Assembly: GCA_002470465.1 (NCBI GenBank)
Contig: DKMD01000026.1
Location: 124,001-188,000, forward strand
Length of the DNA: 64,000 bases
Origin: Pluralibacter sp. UBA7423
Lineage (GTDB): Bacteria > Pseudomonadota > Gammaproteobacteria > Enterobacterales > Enterobacteriaceae
Direction of reading: 5' to 3'
Shown: piece by piece, positions 8,629-18,734 of the stretch
Position numbering within the stretch: the stretch's first letter is position 1
How the letters are laid out: every line of letters starts with the position of its first letter
Made by a program: the position numbers and the translations under genes
Notes under the pieces: generated by a model
Database searches by the model: none
What the model was told of the DNA's origin: nothing
Seen by the model: only the letters and a program-made list of their open reading frames with translations

Positions 8629-9165
8629 TCAAAGAAAGCCCAACAGCTTAAAGAAGAAATACCCCGCCACAATCACGATCGCGGGCAGCACGTACAGCGG
8701 GAATATCTGCAAAAAGATAGTGTGGTGCGGCACCACAATTTTCGCGTCAATTTGCTCTTTGGTTAATCCTTCGGGCCCTTTCGCCTGCTCCAGAATCAGT
8801 TGATCCTGCACGCCCTCACGCAGAAACTTCGCCTGGCGGCCCATTCGCGCCCCGGAAGCCTGTAACGCCATGCCAATAAACACCAGCGCAAAGATAATCC
8901 AGAAGCCGATATTCAGGCTGCGGTGGAAATCCGGCAGCGGTGAGTTGAACCAGAACACGTTCAGGAACGGCGTATTGAAACGGATCATTTCAATCATCAC
9001 GTGGGCGAAATCCAGCAGCACTGCGTCGATACCTGGCTGCTTTTCACTGTGTTCAAACATAAATTTGAACAGTGAGATAAGTGTTGAAATCACCGCCGGG
9101 ATGAAAATAACCCAGCCCAGAATGCGTTTTAGTATGGCAATGCGTCCAGCTTGTTGATACGTCAT
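8629..9165 (-). CDS. yniB: YniB, inner membrane protein
   Basis: 178 residues matching E. coli YniB by order and sequence (MTYQQAGRIAILKRILGWVI at the start). Three hydrophobic spans are seen: near residues 15-32, 85-100 (IGFWIIFALVFIGMAL) and 155-175 at the C-terminus. Function unknown. It is divergent from hxpB as in E. coli. Confidence 0.9.
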   Translation of the reverse strand: MTYQQAGRIAILKRILGWVIFIPAVISTLISLFKFMFEHSEKQPGIDAVLLDFAHVMIEMIRFNTPFLNVFWFNSPLPDFHRSLNIGFWIIFALVFIGMALQASGARMGRQAKFLREGVQDQLILEQAKGPEGLTKEQIDAKIVVPHHTIFLQIFPLYVLPAIVIVAGYFFFKLLGFL

Positions 9166-9302
9166 GGATTCCCCTTGTTCAGACGCGCTGATGTTTCGCC
9201 GTAAGTCTACCCTGAGTTACCCCTTTTCGCCTGCGTTTTAACAGCGATATGATGTAGGATGAAGCCCCTGGCGCTGGCCTATTACCTTACAGGAGTTGCA
9301 TT

Positions 9303-9971
9303 ATGACAGCCTCGCGACAAATTGTTGCCGCTATCTTCGATATGGACGGATTGCTGATTGACTCTGAGCCGCTGTGGGATCGCGCTGAGCTGGGCGTTTT
9401 AGCTGAAATCGGCGTCGACATCAGCCGCCGTAGCGAACTGCCGGATACCCTTGGCCTGCGTATCGATATGGTCGTCGAACTGTGGTTCGCCCATCAACCC
9501 TGGAGCGGCCCGAGCCGCACGGAAGTGACCGACCTGATAATCAACCGCGCCATTTCCCTGGTTGAAGCAGAACGCCCGCTGCTGCCAGGCGTACGTGAAG
9601 CCATTGCGCTGTGCAAGGCTCAGGGGTTGAAAGTGGGTCTGGCTTCGGCCTCTCCGCTGCATATGCTGGAAAAAGTGCTGGCGATGTTCGGTCTGCGCGA
9701 TCAATTTGACGCCCTTGCCTCGGCGGAAAAGCTGCCCTACAGCAAACCGCATCCGCAGGTGTATCTCGACTGCGCGCAGAAGCTTGGCGTATCTCCGCTT
9801 AACTGCGTGGCGCTGGAAGACTCTGTTAACGGCATGATCGCCAGTAAGGCTGCGCGGATGCGCTCCATCGTTGTGCCCGAACATACGAATTTTGCCGACC
9901 CGCGCTATGTGCTGGCGGAGGCAAAACTGTCCTCTCTCGAACAACTCACCTCCGCGCATCTTCTTGGCTGA
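9303..9971 (+). CDS. hxpB: Hexitol phosphatase B (HAD family)
   Basis: 222-residue HAD hydrolase formerly called YniC. Motif I FDMDGLLIDSEPLW gives nucleophile Asp13 and acid/base Asp15, motif II is VGLASASPL, motif III has the lysine in YSKPHPQVY and motif IV is ALEDSVNG. The E. coli enzyme dephosphorylates 2-deoxyglucose-6-phosphate and hexitol phosphates. The cap domain is the inserted helical part between motifs I and II. Single gene with AGGAG at 9291. Confidence 0.95.
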   Translation: MTASRQIVAAIFDMDGLLIDSEPLWDRAELGVLAEIGVDISRRSELPDTLGLRIDMVVELWFAHQPWSGPSRTEVTDLIINRAISLVEAERPLLPGVREAIALCKAQGLKVGLASASPLHMLEKVLAMFGLRDQFDALASAEKLPYSKPHPQVYLDCAQKLGVSPLNCVALEDSVNGMIASKAARMRSIVVPEHTNFADPRYVLAEAKLSSLEQLTSAHLLG

Positions 9972-9983
9972 ATCCTCTCCCGC

Positions 9984-10008
9984 ACAACCCGGCTGAACGT
10001 CGGGTTGT
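9984..10008 (+). terminator. Stem-loop after hxpB
   Basis: Perfect 8-bp stem ACAACCCG / CGGGTTGT with a 9-base loop, 12 bases after the hxpB stop. No T run follows, so termination is uncertain. Confidence 0.45.
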
Positions 10009-10059
10009 GACAAAGAGTTACACCGTCACCTCTTCCACCTACTGTATAAAAACCCTATA

Positions 10060-10075
10060 CTGTATGAATTGACAG
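10060..10075. promoter_or_regulatory. LexA box (SOS) of ydjM
   Basis: CTGTATGAATTGACAG matches CTGT-N8-ACAG at all fixed positions, 16 bases before the start codon. A weaker half-like CTGTATAAAAACCC lies at 10042-10055. ydjM is an established LexA-regulated gene in E. coli. Confidence 0.88.
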
Positions 10076-10091
10076 TTTTACGGGTGTTATC

Positions 10092-10682
10092 ATGACGGCG
10101 GAAGGTCACCTGCTCTTTTCAATTGCCTGTGCGGTGTTTGCCAAAAATGCCGAGCTGACCCCGGTTCTGGCACAGGGTGACTGGTGGCATATTGTGCCCG
10201 CCGCGGTACTCACCTGCCTGCTGCCGGACATCGATCACCCCAGGTCCTTCCTTGGTCAGCGGCTAAGCTGGATAGCCAAACCCATAGCGCGAATGTGTGG
10301 CCATCGTGGCTTTACCCATAGCCTTCTGGCGGTGTTCGGCGGCCTGACGCTGTTTTATCTCAAAGTTCCGGAAAGCTGGATTGTTCCTGCCGATGCTATT
10401 CAGGGAATGGTGCTCGGCTACCTGAGTCATATCCTTGCGGACATGCTCACGCCTGCGGGCGTGCCGCTGCTGTGGCCCTGCCGCTGGCGGTTTCGTCTGC
10501 CCATCCTCGCACCACGCAAAGGCAATCAGCTGGAGCGCGTGCTCTGCATGGTCCTGTTCGTTTATGCCGTCTGGATGCCGCAGTCGGTCACCGATAACAG
10601 CGCCGTACGCTGGTCATCTGGCCTTATCAGTTCGCTGCAGTGGCGCTTCGATCGCTTTATAAATCAGCAAAGCGGCCACTAA
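10092..10682 (+). CDS. ydjM: YdjM, SOS-induced inner membrane metal-dependent hydrolase-like protein
   Basis: 196 residues of the YdjM/YbcI family (DUF457). Histidine-rich hydrophobic segments typical of this family are present: [31 protein letters not shown] and [21 protein letters not shown]. These conserved His/Asp positions lie at membrane edges and suggest metal binding, but the reaction is unknown. The gene has a perfect LexA box directly upstream, so it is induced by DNA damage. Confidence 0.94.
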   Translation: MTAEGHLLFSIACAVFAKNAELTPVLAQGDWWHIVPAAVLTCLLPDIDHPRSFLGQRLSWIAKPIARMCGHRGFTHSLLAVFGGLTLFYLKVPESWIVPADAIQGMVLGYLSHILADMLTPAGVPLLWPCRWRFRLPILAPRKGNQLERVLCMVLFVYAVWMPQSVTDNSAVRWSSGLISSLQWRFDRFINQQSGH

Positions 10683-10813
10683 ACCGGCAATCATGGCTGT
10701 TTTGGCATAACCCATTCCATTTGGATATAAGATGCGCATCACACTTCTGCTACTCTTTGCGGCATTACAGTCGGCCTGATTCTGGGCCGTATAACGACAT
10801 CAGGAGAACGGGG

Positions 10814-12205
10814 ATGAATTTTCCACTTATAGCGAACGTTGTGGTGTTCGCGGTATTACTTTTTGCTCTGGCACAGACACGACACAAAAACTGGAGCCTG
10901 GCTAAAAAAGTGCTGGTCGGCCTGGCAATGGGCGTGGTCTTTGGCCTGGCGCTGCAGCTGGTTTACGGTGCGGACAGCGCAGTACTGAAAGACTCAATTC
11001 AGTGGTTCAACATTGTGGGTAACGGCTACGTCCAGCTGCTGCAGATGATCGTTATGCCGCTGGTATTCGCCTCTATCCTTAGCGCGGTGGCACGTCTGCA
11101 TAACGCGTCCCAGCTGGGTAAAATCAGCTTCCTGACCATCGGCACCCTGCTGTTCACCACGCTGATTTCTGCGCTGGTCGGCGTGCTGGTGACCAACCTC
11201 TTCGGCCTGAGCGCTGAAGGTCTGGTGCAGGGCACTGCGGAAACCGCGCGCCTGAACGCCATCCAGAGCACCTACGTCGGTAAAGTGGCTGACCTGAGCG
11301 TACCGCAGCTGCTGCTCTCCTTCGTGCCGAAAAACCCGTTTGCAGACCTGACCGGTGCGAGCCCGACTTCAATCATCAGCATCGTGATTTTCGCCGCCTT
11401 CCTCGGCGTGGCCGCGCTGAAGCTGCTGAAAGACGATGAAGCAAAAGGCAAACGCGTTCTGACCGCCATCGATACCCTGCAAAGCTGGGTGATGAAGCTG
11501 GTGCGTCTGGTGATGCAACTGACCCCTTATGGCGTACTGGCGCTGATGACCAAAGTCGTTGCGGGTTCTAACCTGCAGGACATCATTAAGCTTGGCGGTT
11601 TCGTGGTGGCATCCTATCTGGGCCTGGCTATCATGTTTGTGGTTCACGGCCTGCTGCTGGGTGCGAACGGCGTTAACCCGTTGAAATACTTCCGTAAAGT
11701 ATGGCCTGTGCTAACCTTCGCGTTCACCAGCCGTTCCAGCGCCGCGTCTATTCCGCTGAACATCGAAGCGCAAACTCGCCGTCTGGGCGTGCCGGAATCT
11801 ATCGCCAGCTTCTCCGCGTCCTTCGGTGCGACCATCGGCCAGAACGGCTGTGCGGGCCTGTACCCGGCTATGCTGGCGGTGATGGTTGCCCCAACCGTCG
11901 GGATTAACCCACTGGATCCGCTGTGGATTGCGACTCTGGTTGGCATCGTGACCGTCAGCTCCGCCGGCGTGGCGGGCGTGGGCGGCGGCGCAACCTTTGC
12001 TGCGCTGATCGTGCTGCCTGCGATGGGCCTGCCGGTGACGCTGGTTGCCCTGCTGATCTCCATTGAACCGCTGATCGACATGGGCCGTACTGCTCTGAAC
12101 GTCAACGGCTCCATGACCGCCGGTACCCTTACCAGCCAGTGGCTGCGTCAGACCGACAAAGCGGTAATGGCAAGCGAAGATGAAGTAGAGCTGGCGCACC
12201 GCTAA
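10814..12205 (+). CDS. tcyP: L-cystine symporter TcyP
   Basis: Formerly YdjN; a sodium/dicarboxylate-symporter (DAACS) family cystine importer of the inner membrane. The start at 10814 follows GGAGAACGGGG and gives 463 residues, the family length; the longer frame opening back into ydjM is not used. Family signatures are seen: [15 protein letters not shown], the serine-rich hairpin [30 protein letters not shown] and the C-terminal [12 protein letters not shown]. In E. coli it is CysB-controlled; I did not locate a CysB site. Confidence 0.97.
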   Translation: MNFPLIANVVVFAVLLFALAQTRHKNWSLAKKVLVGLAMGVVFGLALQLVYGADSAVLKDSIQWFNIVGNGYVQLLQMIVMPLVFASILSAVARLHNASQLGKISFLTIGTLLFTTLISALVGVLVTNLFGLSAEGLVQGTAETARLNAIQSTYVGKVADLSVPQLLLSFVPKNPFADLTGASPTSIISIVIFAAFLGVAALKLLKDDEAKGKRVLTAIDTLQSWVMKLVRLVMQLTPYGVLALMTKVVAGSNLQDIIKLGGFVVASYLGLAIMFVVHGLLLGANGVNPLKYFRKVWPVLTFAFTSRSSAASIPLNIEAQTRRLGVPESIASFSASFGATIGQNGCAGLYPAMLAVMVAPTVGINPLDPLWIATLVGIVTVSSAGVAGVGGGATFAALIVLPAMGLPVTLVALLISIEPLIDMGRTALNVNGSMTAGTLTSQWLRQTDKAVMASEDEVELAHR

Positions 12206-12225
12206 GCCCACTTCTTCCAAAAAAA

Positions 12226-12261
12226 ACGGTGAGCCAGACACGTTCTGCTCACCGTTTTTTT
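12226..12261. terminator. Bidirectional terminator between tcyP and dpiA
   Basis: ACGGTGAGC (12226-12234) pairs with GCTCACCGT (12247-12255) and is flanked by A on one side and seven T on the other. It serves tcyP on the plus strand and the convergent dpiA on the minus strand, whose stop codon overlaps the T run. Confidence 0.93.
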
Positions 12262-12946
12262 ATGTCTCCGTGCCCCGGTAGCTGCGCTGCGGCCGACCAA
12301 CCTTGCCGTAGACAATCTCAGCCCGAATCTGCTGCTGGCCTGCGGCATACTCAAGATAGCGCCTTGCCGTCGTCCGGCTTAGCTTAAGCGTCTGAGCAAC
12401 CGTTTCTGCGGTGTGGCTGGTTTCACGGTCGGCAAACAGCGCGAGGACCTTCTCAAGCGTCAGGCCATCGATGCCAACCGGGAGCTCAGCCCTGGGCTCA
12501 CCGCGTGCGTAAGCGTTAAACATCTGGTCAATCTGACGCTGGCTGGCGCTGGCGGTGTATGCCAGCATCTGCATCCTCTGCTGATAGCGTACCAGCGTCT
12601 GATGAAGCCGCTCGTACGAAACCGGCTTCACCAGATAATCAAAGACTCCGCCGCGCACCGCTTCGGAGACGGTATCCATATCGCTCGCTGCGGTAGTAAA
12701 AATCACGCCGCATGACGTATGGGCCTCGATCAGCTCATGCAGTAAGGTGATACCCTTCCCGTCCGGCAGGTAGTTATCAAGCAGAATCAGCGAAGGATGC
12801 AGCCGGGCGATCATGGCACGCGCCTGAGCCAGATTTCCTGCCAGCCACACTTGACTGCATTCGGGATACTGTTGAATAAATTCTGCATGCATTTCGGCCA
12901 GCGCCGTTTCATCTTCAACAATCAAAATCGTCAGAGGTTGTGCCAT
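12260..12946 (-). CDS. dpiA: Response regulator DpiA (CitB family)
   Basis: CitB/DcuR-type regulator of citrate fermentation genes, 228 residues from the second of two adjacent ATG codons. The receiver domain has the acidic pocket VEDE, the phospho-acceptor Asp in LILLDNYLPDG, TTAASD and the Lys in YLVKPVSYE. The C-terminal HTH reads TAETVAQTLKLSRTTARRYLEY. The start is inside the end of the dpiB kinase gene (overlap about 30 bases), as in other CitAB/DcuSR pairs. It should activate the divergent cit operon. Confidence 0.95.
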   Translation of the reverse strand: MAQPLTILIVEDETALAEMHAEFIQQYPECSQVWLAGNLAQARAMIARLHPSLILLDNYLPDGKGITLLHELIEAHTSCGVIFTTAASDMDTVSEAVRGGVFDYLVKPVSYERLHQTLVRYQQRMQMLAYTASASQRQIDQMFNAYARGEPRAELPVGIDGLTLEKVLALFADRETSHTAETVAQTLKLSRTTARRYLEYAAGQQQIRAEIVYGKVGRPQRSYRGTET

Positions 12947-14576
12947 CATTGCATTTCACTTTCGGTATAAAAACGGAAAACAGAGCGCCAGTGGGATCGT
13001 TATCTTCAAGCGTAATAACGCCGCCGCAACGCTCCACATAGCCAGAAATCAAATACAAGCCGAGGCCGTGTTCACCGGCATCTTTCTCCCGGGTGCTCAC
13101 GCCCTGGCTAAAAATGGCGTGACGCAGCTCATCCGGAACGCCGCAGCCGTGGTCACTCACTTCAATCACTACCTCCGGGCCCTCATCGCTGAGATACAGC
13201 TCGACAGTTTTATCGCCCTTCGGGTTGTGGAGGCTTGCTTCGAATGCGTTATCCAGCAGGTTGCCGACGATGGCGGAAAACTCGGTGCTGTCCAGCCCTG
13301 GCGGTAACTGACGGAGCTGGCTGCCTTCCACAATATGCAGATTAAGCCCCAGCTCGTGCGCACGTTGTACCTTGCCGAACAGTAACCCGGCGACCTGGCG
13401 ATCGCAGAAGGCGCTGCGCAGGCGGTCTATCAGCGCCTGCTGGGCCTGGGATTCCCCCTTCACCATCTCCAGCACACGGTCATACTCTTTCATCTGCAAC
13501 AGGCCGCTTAGCGTCGACATCCAGTTCAGATGCTCGTGCCGCAGCACCCGCAGGCTCTCCACGTACTGTTTAATCTGCGTCAGCTGAGCGTTCAACGCGC
13601 TCATTTCATCCTTGCTGCGAAAGCTGATAATGGCCCCCAGCATTTCCGCCCCGGAACGAATCGCCCCCCGATTGGCGATCACGTTCAGCCCGTTAAACGT
13701 ACACATCACGTCCTGCCTTTTGTCCGCGATGCTGTCGGTGAAAAACGCGCTCGGTTGGACCACGTCGGCAATCGGCCTGCCGAGCCACTGTCGCCCCGGC
13801 GAACTCAGACCGAGCATTTTTCGGGCGTTACGGTTAATCGCGGTGATTTGTCCATCGGGATCCACCGCAATCAGCCCCTCAAAAACGGAGCCGAACAGCG
13901 CCTCCTGCTGACGAACGACCCTCGCAATCTGCCGCGGCTCCATACCCAGCATCTGGCGGCGAATATGTGCGGCAAACAGCCACGACAGCAGCAGTAAAAT
14001 CAGCAACAGCAGCACAAATACGCCCGCCATCGGCAAAATAAAATCCAGCCACCAGCTGTCGATTTTGCTGACCAGATAGCCCAGCGACACCACGCCGATA
14101 ATCTGCCCGTGCTCATCAAACACCGGCGTTTTTGCACGCATCGCCATGCCTATCGAACCTTTGCCGGTAATGAAGTAGCTTTCGCCCTTTTCCAGCGCGC
14201 CGGGTTTGGTCCACTGCATCGGCTGACCTATTTTCTCCGGATTAGGGTGATACAGACGAACCGAATGCTTATCGCCAATGACCACATAATCCAGGTCTGA
14301 GCCCCCTGCCAGCTTGCTGGCTATCACCGAGAGCCGTGCGGTATCCCGGCTTTTCACCGCCGCCACGACGCTGTCGTTTGCCGCGATAATTTTGGCCTGA
14401 TTCATCGCCATATCCCTGACCTGGCGGGTGAGATAGTCTTCAAAGCTTGCGGAGAGGTACTGGCCGAGGGCCGCAACTAATAGCGAGGACATTAACAGCA
14501 GCAGCAGAAAAATACGCAGCGGAAACGCGAGGCGATAAAAGAACGCCAGGCTTCCTCCCGCTTTTACCTCTGACAT
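12915..14576 (-). CDS. dpiB: Citrate sensor histidine kinase DpiB (CitA family)
   Basis: 553-residue membrane sensor kinase. The first membrane span is about residues 19-42, then a periplasmic PAS (PDC) domain binding citrate (VVIGDKHSVRLYHPNPEKIG, FITGKGSIGMAMRA), a second span (FILPMAGVFVLLLLILLLLS), a cytoplasmic PAS (LIAVDPDGQITAINRNARKML), the phospho-acceptor helix LRVLRHEHLNWMSTLSGLL and an HATPase domain (NLLDNAFEASL, DHGCGVP, EHGLGLYLI). All catalytic boxes look intact. It is divergent from citC, so the pair probably senses external citrate for this locus. Confidence 0.96.
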   Translation of the reverse strand: MSEVKAGGSLAFFYRLAFPLRIFLLLLLMSSLLVAALGQYLSASFEDYLTRQVRDMAMNQAKIIAANDSVVAAVKSRDTARLSVIASKLAGGSDLDYVVIGDKHSVRLYHPNPEKIGQPMQWTKPGALEKGESYFITGKGSIGMAMRAKTPVFDEHGQIIGVVSLGYLVSKIDSWWLDFILPMAGVFVLLLLILLLLSWLFAAHIRRQMLGMEPRQIARVVRQQEALFGSVFEGLIAVDPDGQITAINRNARKMLGLSSPGRQWLGRPIADVVQPSAFFTDSIADKRQDVMCTFNGLNVIANRGAIRSGAEMLGAIISFRSKDEMSALNAQLTQIKQYVESLRVLRHEHLNWMSTLSGLLQMKEYDRVLEMVKGESQAQQALIDRLRSAFCDRQVAGLLFGKVQRAHELGLNLHIVEGSQLRQLPPGLDSTEFSAIVGNLLDNAFEASLHNPKGDKTVELYLSDEGPEVVIEVSDHGCGVPDELRHAIFSQGVSTREKDAGEHGLGLYLISGYVERCGGVITLEDNDPTGALFSVFIPKVKCNDGTTSDDFDC

Positions 14577-14944
14577 GATCGTTTCCTTGTGTCGGAACAG
14601 GCTTCTCCCTAATGACCCTTAAAATGTAATGGTTTTGTTTTCGCGGCGTCCAGCGATTCGCACCGGTTTCGTTAAGGATTGCACAAATAAAATCAATTAC
14701 GAAAATAAACGTCACGCCATTAGATGCATTAAAGATAATTAAACAAATAAAAACCATTAAGCCAATTTAAAACAGCCCTGCGTTTGTGAAACAGGTCAAT
14801 AATTAAAATAAAAACAGCTCGTACTATCGTCGCATGAGTAAGGAATAACCCGTACTGAAGTCGCAAATGTTATTCATTTGCAAAGCATTATTATCAGTTT
14901 CGTTGCTACTTCGGCAGCGTAAAAAAAACAGGATGTTTTGATCC
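14577..14944. promoter_or_regulatory. dpiB-citC divergent control region
   Basis: 368 bases, much more AT-rich than the genes on either side, with no supported small gene. It must contain the promoters of dpiBA and citC and, by analogy with E. coli, AT-rich binding sites for phosphorylated DpiA. The only site I single out is the CRP-like sequence at 14785-14800. Confidence 0.6.
14785..14800. promoter_or_regulatory. CRP-like site upstream of citC
   Basis: TGTGA-N6-TCAAT: a full left half and a 3-of-5 right half of the CRP consensus, 145 bases before citC. Catabolite control of citrate fermentation is known for the family; this site is only a candidate. Confidence 0.35.
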
Positions 14945-16003
14945 ATGCAGGCCCAACCCGTATTTACGCAGGTCAAACGTGCGGAAAATAAAAAAATCGC
15001 CGCCGTGACGCAATTCCTGCGCGAAAACGACCTGAGCATAGATACCACGGTAGAGGTTTTTATTACCGTAACCCGCAATGAAACACTGATTGCCTGCGGC
15101 GGTATTGCCGGGAATATTATTAAATGTGTCGCCATCAGTGAATCAGCGCGCGGTGAAGGCCTGGCATTAAAGCTGGCCACCGAATTAATAAATCTGGCGT
15201 ATGAAAAGCAGCGCACAAATTTATTCATTTACACCAAAAGCCATAACGAAGCCCTGTTTAAGCAATGCGGTTTTTATACGATCGCCAGCGTGCCCGGCGT
15301 GATGGTATTGATGGAAAACAGCGCCACGCGACTGCAACGCTATGCCAGCTACCTCACAACGCTCCGCCAGAGCGGCGAAAAAATTGGCTGTATCGTCATG
15401 AACGCCAATCCCTTTACGCGTGGACACCGATATCTGATTCAGACCGCAGCTGCGCAGTGCGACTGGCTGCACGTGTTTCTGGTGAAAGAGGACACCTCAC
15501 GTTTTCCCTATGAGGACCGCCTGGCGCTGGTCCGTGCCGGAACAGCGGATATTCCGGGCATTACCGTCCACCGGGGGTCGGAATACATGATCTCACGCGC
15601 CACTTTCCCCTGCTATTTCATCAAAGAGCAGAGCGTGATTAACCACTGCTACACCGAAATTGACCTGCAAATATTTCGGCAACATCTCGCTCCGGCGCTG
15701 GGCATTACGCACCGCTTCGTCGGCACCGAGCCGTTCTGTACGGTCACCGCAGGTTACAACCACGATATGCGCCAGCGGCTTGCCGATCCGGCATGGGACT
15801 CACCGCCCATTCAGCTGATTGAAATCGAGCGCCTGCAGTACCAGGGCGCGGCGATTTCCGCCTCCTGGGTGCGTCGGCTGCTGGTGAAAAAAGATCTGGC
15901 GACCATCGCGCAGCTGGTCCCCGAGGCGACCTACAGCTATCTGCAACGGATGATCGCCGCGAATAAAGAATCCCTTTGCGCATCAATGACAGGTGAAAAA
16001 TGA
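14945..16003 (+). CDS. citC: [Citrate (pro-3S)-lyase] ligase CitC
   Basis: Activates citrate lyase by ATP-dependent acetylation of the prosthetic-group thiol on CitD. 352 residues, as in E. coli. An N-terminal GNAT-like part ([37 protein letters not shown]) is followed by a nucleotidyltransferase fold with the nucleotide-binding motif in [16 protein letters not shown] and the downstream [10 protein letters not shown]. First gene of citCDEFXG-citT; the stop overlaps citD by four bases. Confidence 0.96.
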   Translation: MQAQPVFTQVKRAENKKIAAVTQFLRENDLSIDTTVEVFITVTRNETLIACGGIAGNIIKCVAISESARGEGLALKLATELINLAYEKQRTNLFIYTKSHNEALFKQCGFYTIASVPGVMVLMENSATRLQRYASYLTTLRQSGEKIGCIVMNANPFTRGHRYLIQTAAAQCDWLHVFLVKEDTSRFPYEDRLALVRAGTADIPGITVHRGSEYMISRATFPCYFIKEQSVINHCYTEIDLQIFRQHLAPALGITHRFVGTEPFCTVTAGYNHDMRQRLADPAWDSPPIQLIEIERLQYQGAAISASWVRRLLVKKDLATIAQLVPEATYSYLQRMIAANKESLCASMTGEK

Positions 16004-16296
16004 ACGTTACCCAAGCAGCCGTCGCCGGCACCCTGGAGTCTGGCGATGTCATGATACGAATAGCCCCGCTCGACGGTCAGGAGATTGACCTGCAAATCAG
16101 CAGCAGCGTCGAGAAACAGTTTGGTGAGGCCATTCGCGCCACGCTCTATGAAATCCTCCACCGCCACGATGTTCGCGGCGTACAGCTGATCGTCGATGAT
16201 AAAGGCGCGCTCGACTGCGTACTACGCGCTCGTCTGGAAACCCTGCTCGCCCGCGCCAGCGGGCTCAGCGCCCTGCCATGGGAGGATCGCCCATGA
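16000..16296 (+). CDS. citD: Citrate lyase acyl carrier protein CitD (gamma subunit)
   Basis: 98-residue carrier that holds the 2'-(5''-triphosphoribosyl)-3'-dephospho-CoA group on Ser14, in [14 protein letters not shown]. It presents acetyl and citryl groups to CitF and CitE. Overlaps both neighbours by ATGA, so stoichiometric translation of the complex is likely. Confidence 0.96.
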   Translation: MNVTQAAVAGTLESGDVMIRIAPLDGQEIDLQISSSVEKQFGEAIRATLYEILHRHDVRGVQLIVDDKGALDCVLRARLETLLARASGLSALPWEDRP

Positions 16297-17201
16297 CCTC
16301 GACTTCCGCCCAGCTGCGCAGATCCCGAACCCGACGCAGCATGCTGTTTGTTCCCGGTGCCAACGCTGCGATGGTCAGCAATAGCTTTATCTACGGCGCT
16401 GATGCGCTGATGTTCGACCTTGAGGACTCGGTCATTCTGCGTGAGAAAGATGCCGCACGCTGCCTGGTGTACCACGCCCTTCAGCACCCACTTTACCGGG
16501 AGCGTGAAACCATCGTGCGGGTCAACGCCCTGGATTCGGCGTACGGTCTGGCTGACCTCGAGGCCGTTGTTCGCGGCGGAGCCGACATTGTGCGTCTGCC
16601 GAAAACCGATACCGCGCAGGACGTGAAGGATATTGAAAGCGAAATCGCCCGCATTGAGGAACAGTGCGGCCGCGAGTCCGGCAGCACAGGGCTGCTGGCG
16701 GCCATCGAATCGCCGCAAGGGATCACCGAAGCGGCCGCCATTGCCAACGCTTCGCCACGTCTGATCGGCATCGCGTTAGGCGCTGAAGACTACGTCAGGA
16801 ATTTGCGCACAGAGCGTTCAGCGGATGGCGTAGAGCTGCTCTTCGCGCGCTGTGCCATTTTACAAGCCGCCCGTGCCGCCGGGATCCAGGCGTTCGATAC
16901 CGTCTATTCCGACGCCAGCAACGATGCGGGGTTTCTCCACGAGGCCGCGCACATCAAACAGCTGGGCTTTGACGGTAAATCCCTGATCAACCCGCGCCAG
17001 ATTGAACTGCTGCATAACCTCTATGCGCCTACGCAGAAAGAGATTAACCACGCACAGCAGGTTATTGAGGCCGCTGAAGCCTCTGCGCGCGAAGGGCGTG
17101 GCGTAGTGTCACTCAACGGGAAAATGGTGGACAGCCCGGTTATCGAACGTGCGCGTCTGGTGCTATCACGCGCTGCGCTCTCAGGCATTCGTCAAGAATA
17201 A
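16293..17201 (+). CDS. citE: Citrate lyase beta subunit CitE
   Basis: Citryl-ACP lyase that releases oxaloacetate and acetyl-ACP. 302 residues from the ATG at 16293, which overlaps the citD stop; the upstream in-frame GTG was not used. The HpcH/HpaI-aldolase-type barrel is recognised by [37 protein letters not shown] and the Mg-binding [12 protein letters not shown]. Good family-length match. Confidence 0.96.
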   Translation: MTSTSAQLRRSRTRRSMLFVPGANAAMVSNSFIYGADALMFDLEDSVILREKDAARCLVYHALQHPLYRERETIVRVNALDSAYGLADLEAVVRGGADIVRLPKTDTAQDVKDIESEIARIEEQCGRESGSTGLLAAIESPQGITEAAAIANASPRLIGIALGAEDYVRNLRTERSADGVELLFARCAILQAARAAGIQAFDTVYSDASNDAGFLHEAAHIKQLGFDGKSLINPRQIELLHNLYAPTQKEINHAQQVIEAAEASAREGRGVVSLNGKMVDSPVIERARLVLSRAALSGIRQE

Positions 17202-17210
17202 GGATTAATC

Positions 17211-18731
17211 ATGACTCAGATCTCCCGACAGGAACGGGTTGCCGCCTGGCGTCGCCACGCGGACGATATGACCCCGCTCTATGCCCCCGTCTCTAAGCTA
17301 AACCTGCAAACGCAAAAGCCCCGGAATCGCAAGCTTTGCGCCAGCCTTGAAGAGGCGATTCGCCGCTCCGGGCTGCAGGACGGCATGACCATTTCGTTTC
17401 ACCACGCCTTTCGCAATGGCGATCTGACGCTGAACCAGGTCATGGACGCGATTGCCGCTCTGGGATTCAAAAACCTGACGCTGGCCTCCAGTTCACTCAG
17501 CGACTGCCATGCCCCGCTGGTCGAACACATCCGCAATCAGGTCATTACCCGGATTTATACTTCGGGCCTGCGCGGCCCGCTTGCCGAGGCAATCTCTCGC
17601 GGCCTGCTGGCTGAACCGGTGCAGATCCACTCCCACGGCGGGCGCGTTCATCTGGTCGAAAGCGGTGAGCTGAACGTTGACGTGGCCTTTCTTGGCGTGC
17701 CCTCCTGCGATCCCTTTGGCAACGCCAACGGTTTCACGGGCAAAGCCTGCTGCGGCTCACTGGGCTATGCCAAAGTCGATGCCGAAAACGCGCAGCAGGT
17801 AGTGCTACTCACCGAAACGCTGTTGCCCTACCCGCACACGCCCGCCAGCCTGCGCCAGGACCAGGTCGATCTGATCGTACAGGTTGAACAGGTCGGCGAT
17901 GCGGACAAAATCGGTGCCGATGCCACCCGTATGACGTCCAATCCCCGCGAACTGCTGATTGCTCGCAGCGCCGCGGACGTGGTGGTTAACTCCGGCTTTT
18001 TCAACGATGGGTTCTCCCTGCAAACCGGCACGGGTGGTGCGTCACTCGCGGTCACCCGTTTTCTGGAAGATAAAATGCGCCAGCGCAACGTCCAGGCCGC
18101 GTTCGCGCTGGGCGGCATTACCTCCACCATGGTCGAACTGCACGAAAAAGGGCTGATCCACACGTTACTCGACGTGCAGAGCTTTGACCGGGCGGCCGCT
18201 GAGTCCCTCGCCCGCAATCCGAATCACATTGAAATCAGCGCTAACGAGTACGCCAACCGGGGTTCAAAAGGTGCCAGCGTTGACCGGCTGGATGTCGTTG
18301 TCCTCAGCGCACTTGAGATTGATACACAGTTCAACGTTAACGTGCTGACCGGCTCCGACGGCGTCCTGCGTGGCGCATCCGGGGGTCACTGCGATACGGC
18401 CGTCGCCGCAGCCGTCTCTATCATCGTTGCCCCGCTGGTACGCGGCCGTATCCCCACGCTGGTTGATCAGGTCACCACCTGCGTCACGCCGGGTTCGAGC
18501 GTGGATATCCTCGTCACCGATCATGGTATCGCCGTCAACCCCGCTCGCCCAGAGCTGGCCGAGCGCCTTAAGAATGCCGGACTGAAAGTGGTGTCCGTTG
18601 AGTGGCTGCGCGAGCGGGCTGACATTCTCACCGGAACACCGCAACCCATTGAATTTACCGATCGGATTATCGCCGTCGTGCGCTATCGCGATGGTTCGGT
18701 AATTGACGTCGTCCATCAGGTGAAGGAGTAA
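17211..18731 (+). CDS. citF: Citrate lyase alpha subunit CitF
   Basis: Citrate:acetyl-ACP transferase that exchanges acetyl for citryl on CitD. 506 residues of the CitF family, with ISFHHAFRNGD, the glycine-rich FTGKACCGSLGYAK and the C-terminal GASGGHCDTAVAA. Preceded by AAGGA at 17200 and 9 bases after citE. Cytosolic part of the alpha-beta-gamma hexameric complex. Confidence 0.96.
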   Translation: MTQISRQERVAAWRRHADDMTPLYAPVSKLNLQTQKPRNRKLCASLEEAIRRSGLQDGMTISFHHAFRNGDLTLNQVMDAIAALGFKNLTLASSSLSDCHAPLVEHIRNQVITRIYTSGLRGPLAEAISRGLLAEPVQIHSHGGRVHLVESGELNVDVAFLGVPSCDPFGNANGFTGKACCGSLGYAKVDAENAQQVVLLTETLLPYPHTPASLRQDQVDLIVQVEQVGDADKIGADATRMTSNPRELLIARSAADVVVNSGFFNDGFSLQTGTGGASLAVTRFLEDKMRQRNVQAAFALGGITSTMVELHEKGLIHTLLDVQSFDRAAAESLARNPNHIEISANEYANRGSKGASVDRLDVVVLSALEIDTQFNVNVLTGSDGVLRGASGGHCDTAVAAAVSIIVAPLVRGRIPTLVDQVTTCVTPGSSVDILVTDHGIAVNPARPELAERLKNAGLKVVSVEWLRERADILTGTPQPIEFTDRIIAVVRYRDGSVIDVVHQVKE

Positions 18732-18734
18732 ACC

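Noticed and set aside
12915..12946. dpiB-dpiA coding overlap as an anomaly
   Set aside because: Overlapping kinase/regulator genes are common in CitAB/DcuSR pairs; nothing unusual.
14577..14944. Possible small RNA in the dpiB-citC region
   Set aside because: AT-rich but without a terminator hairpin plus T run or a sequence I recognise.
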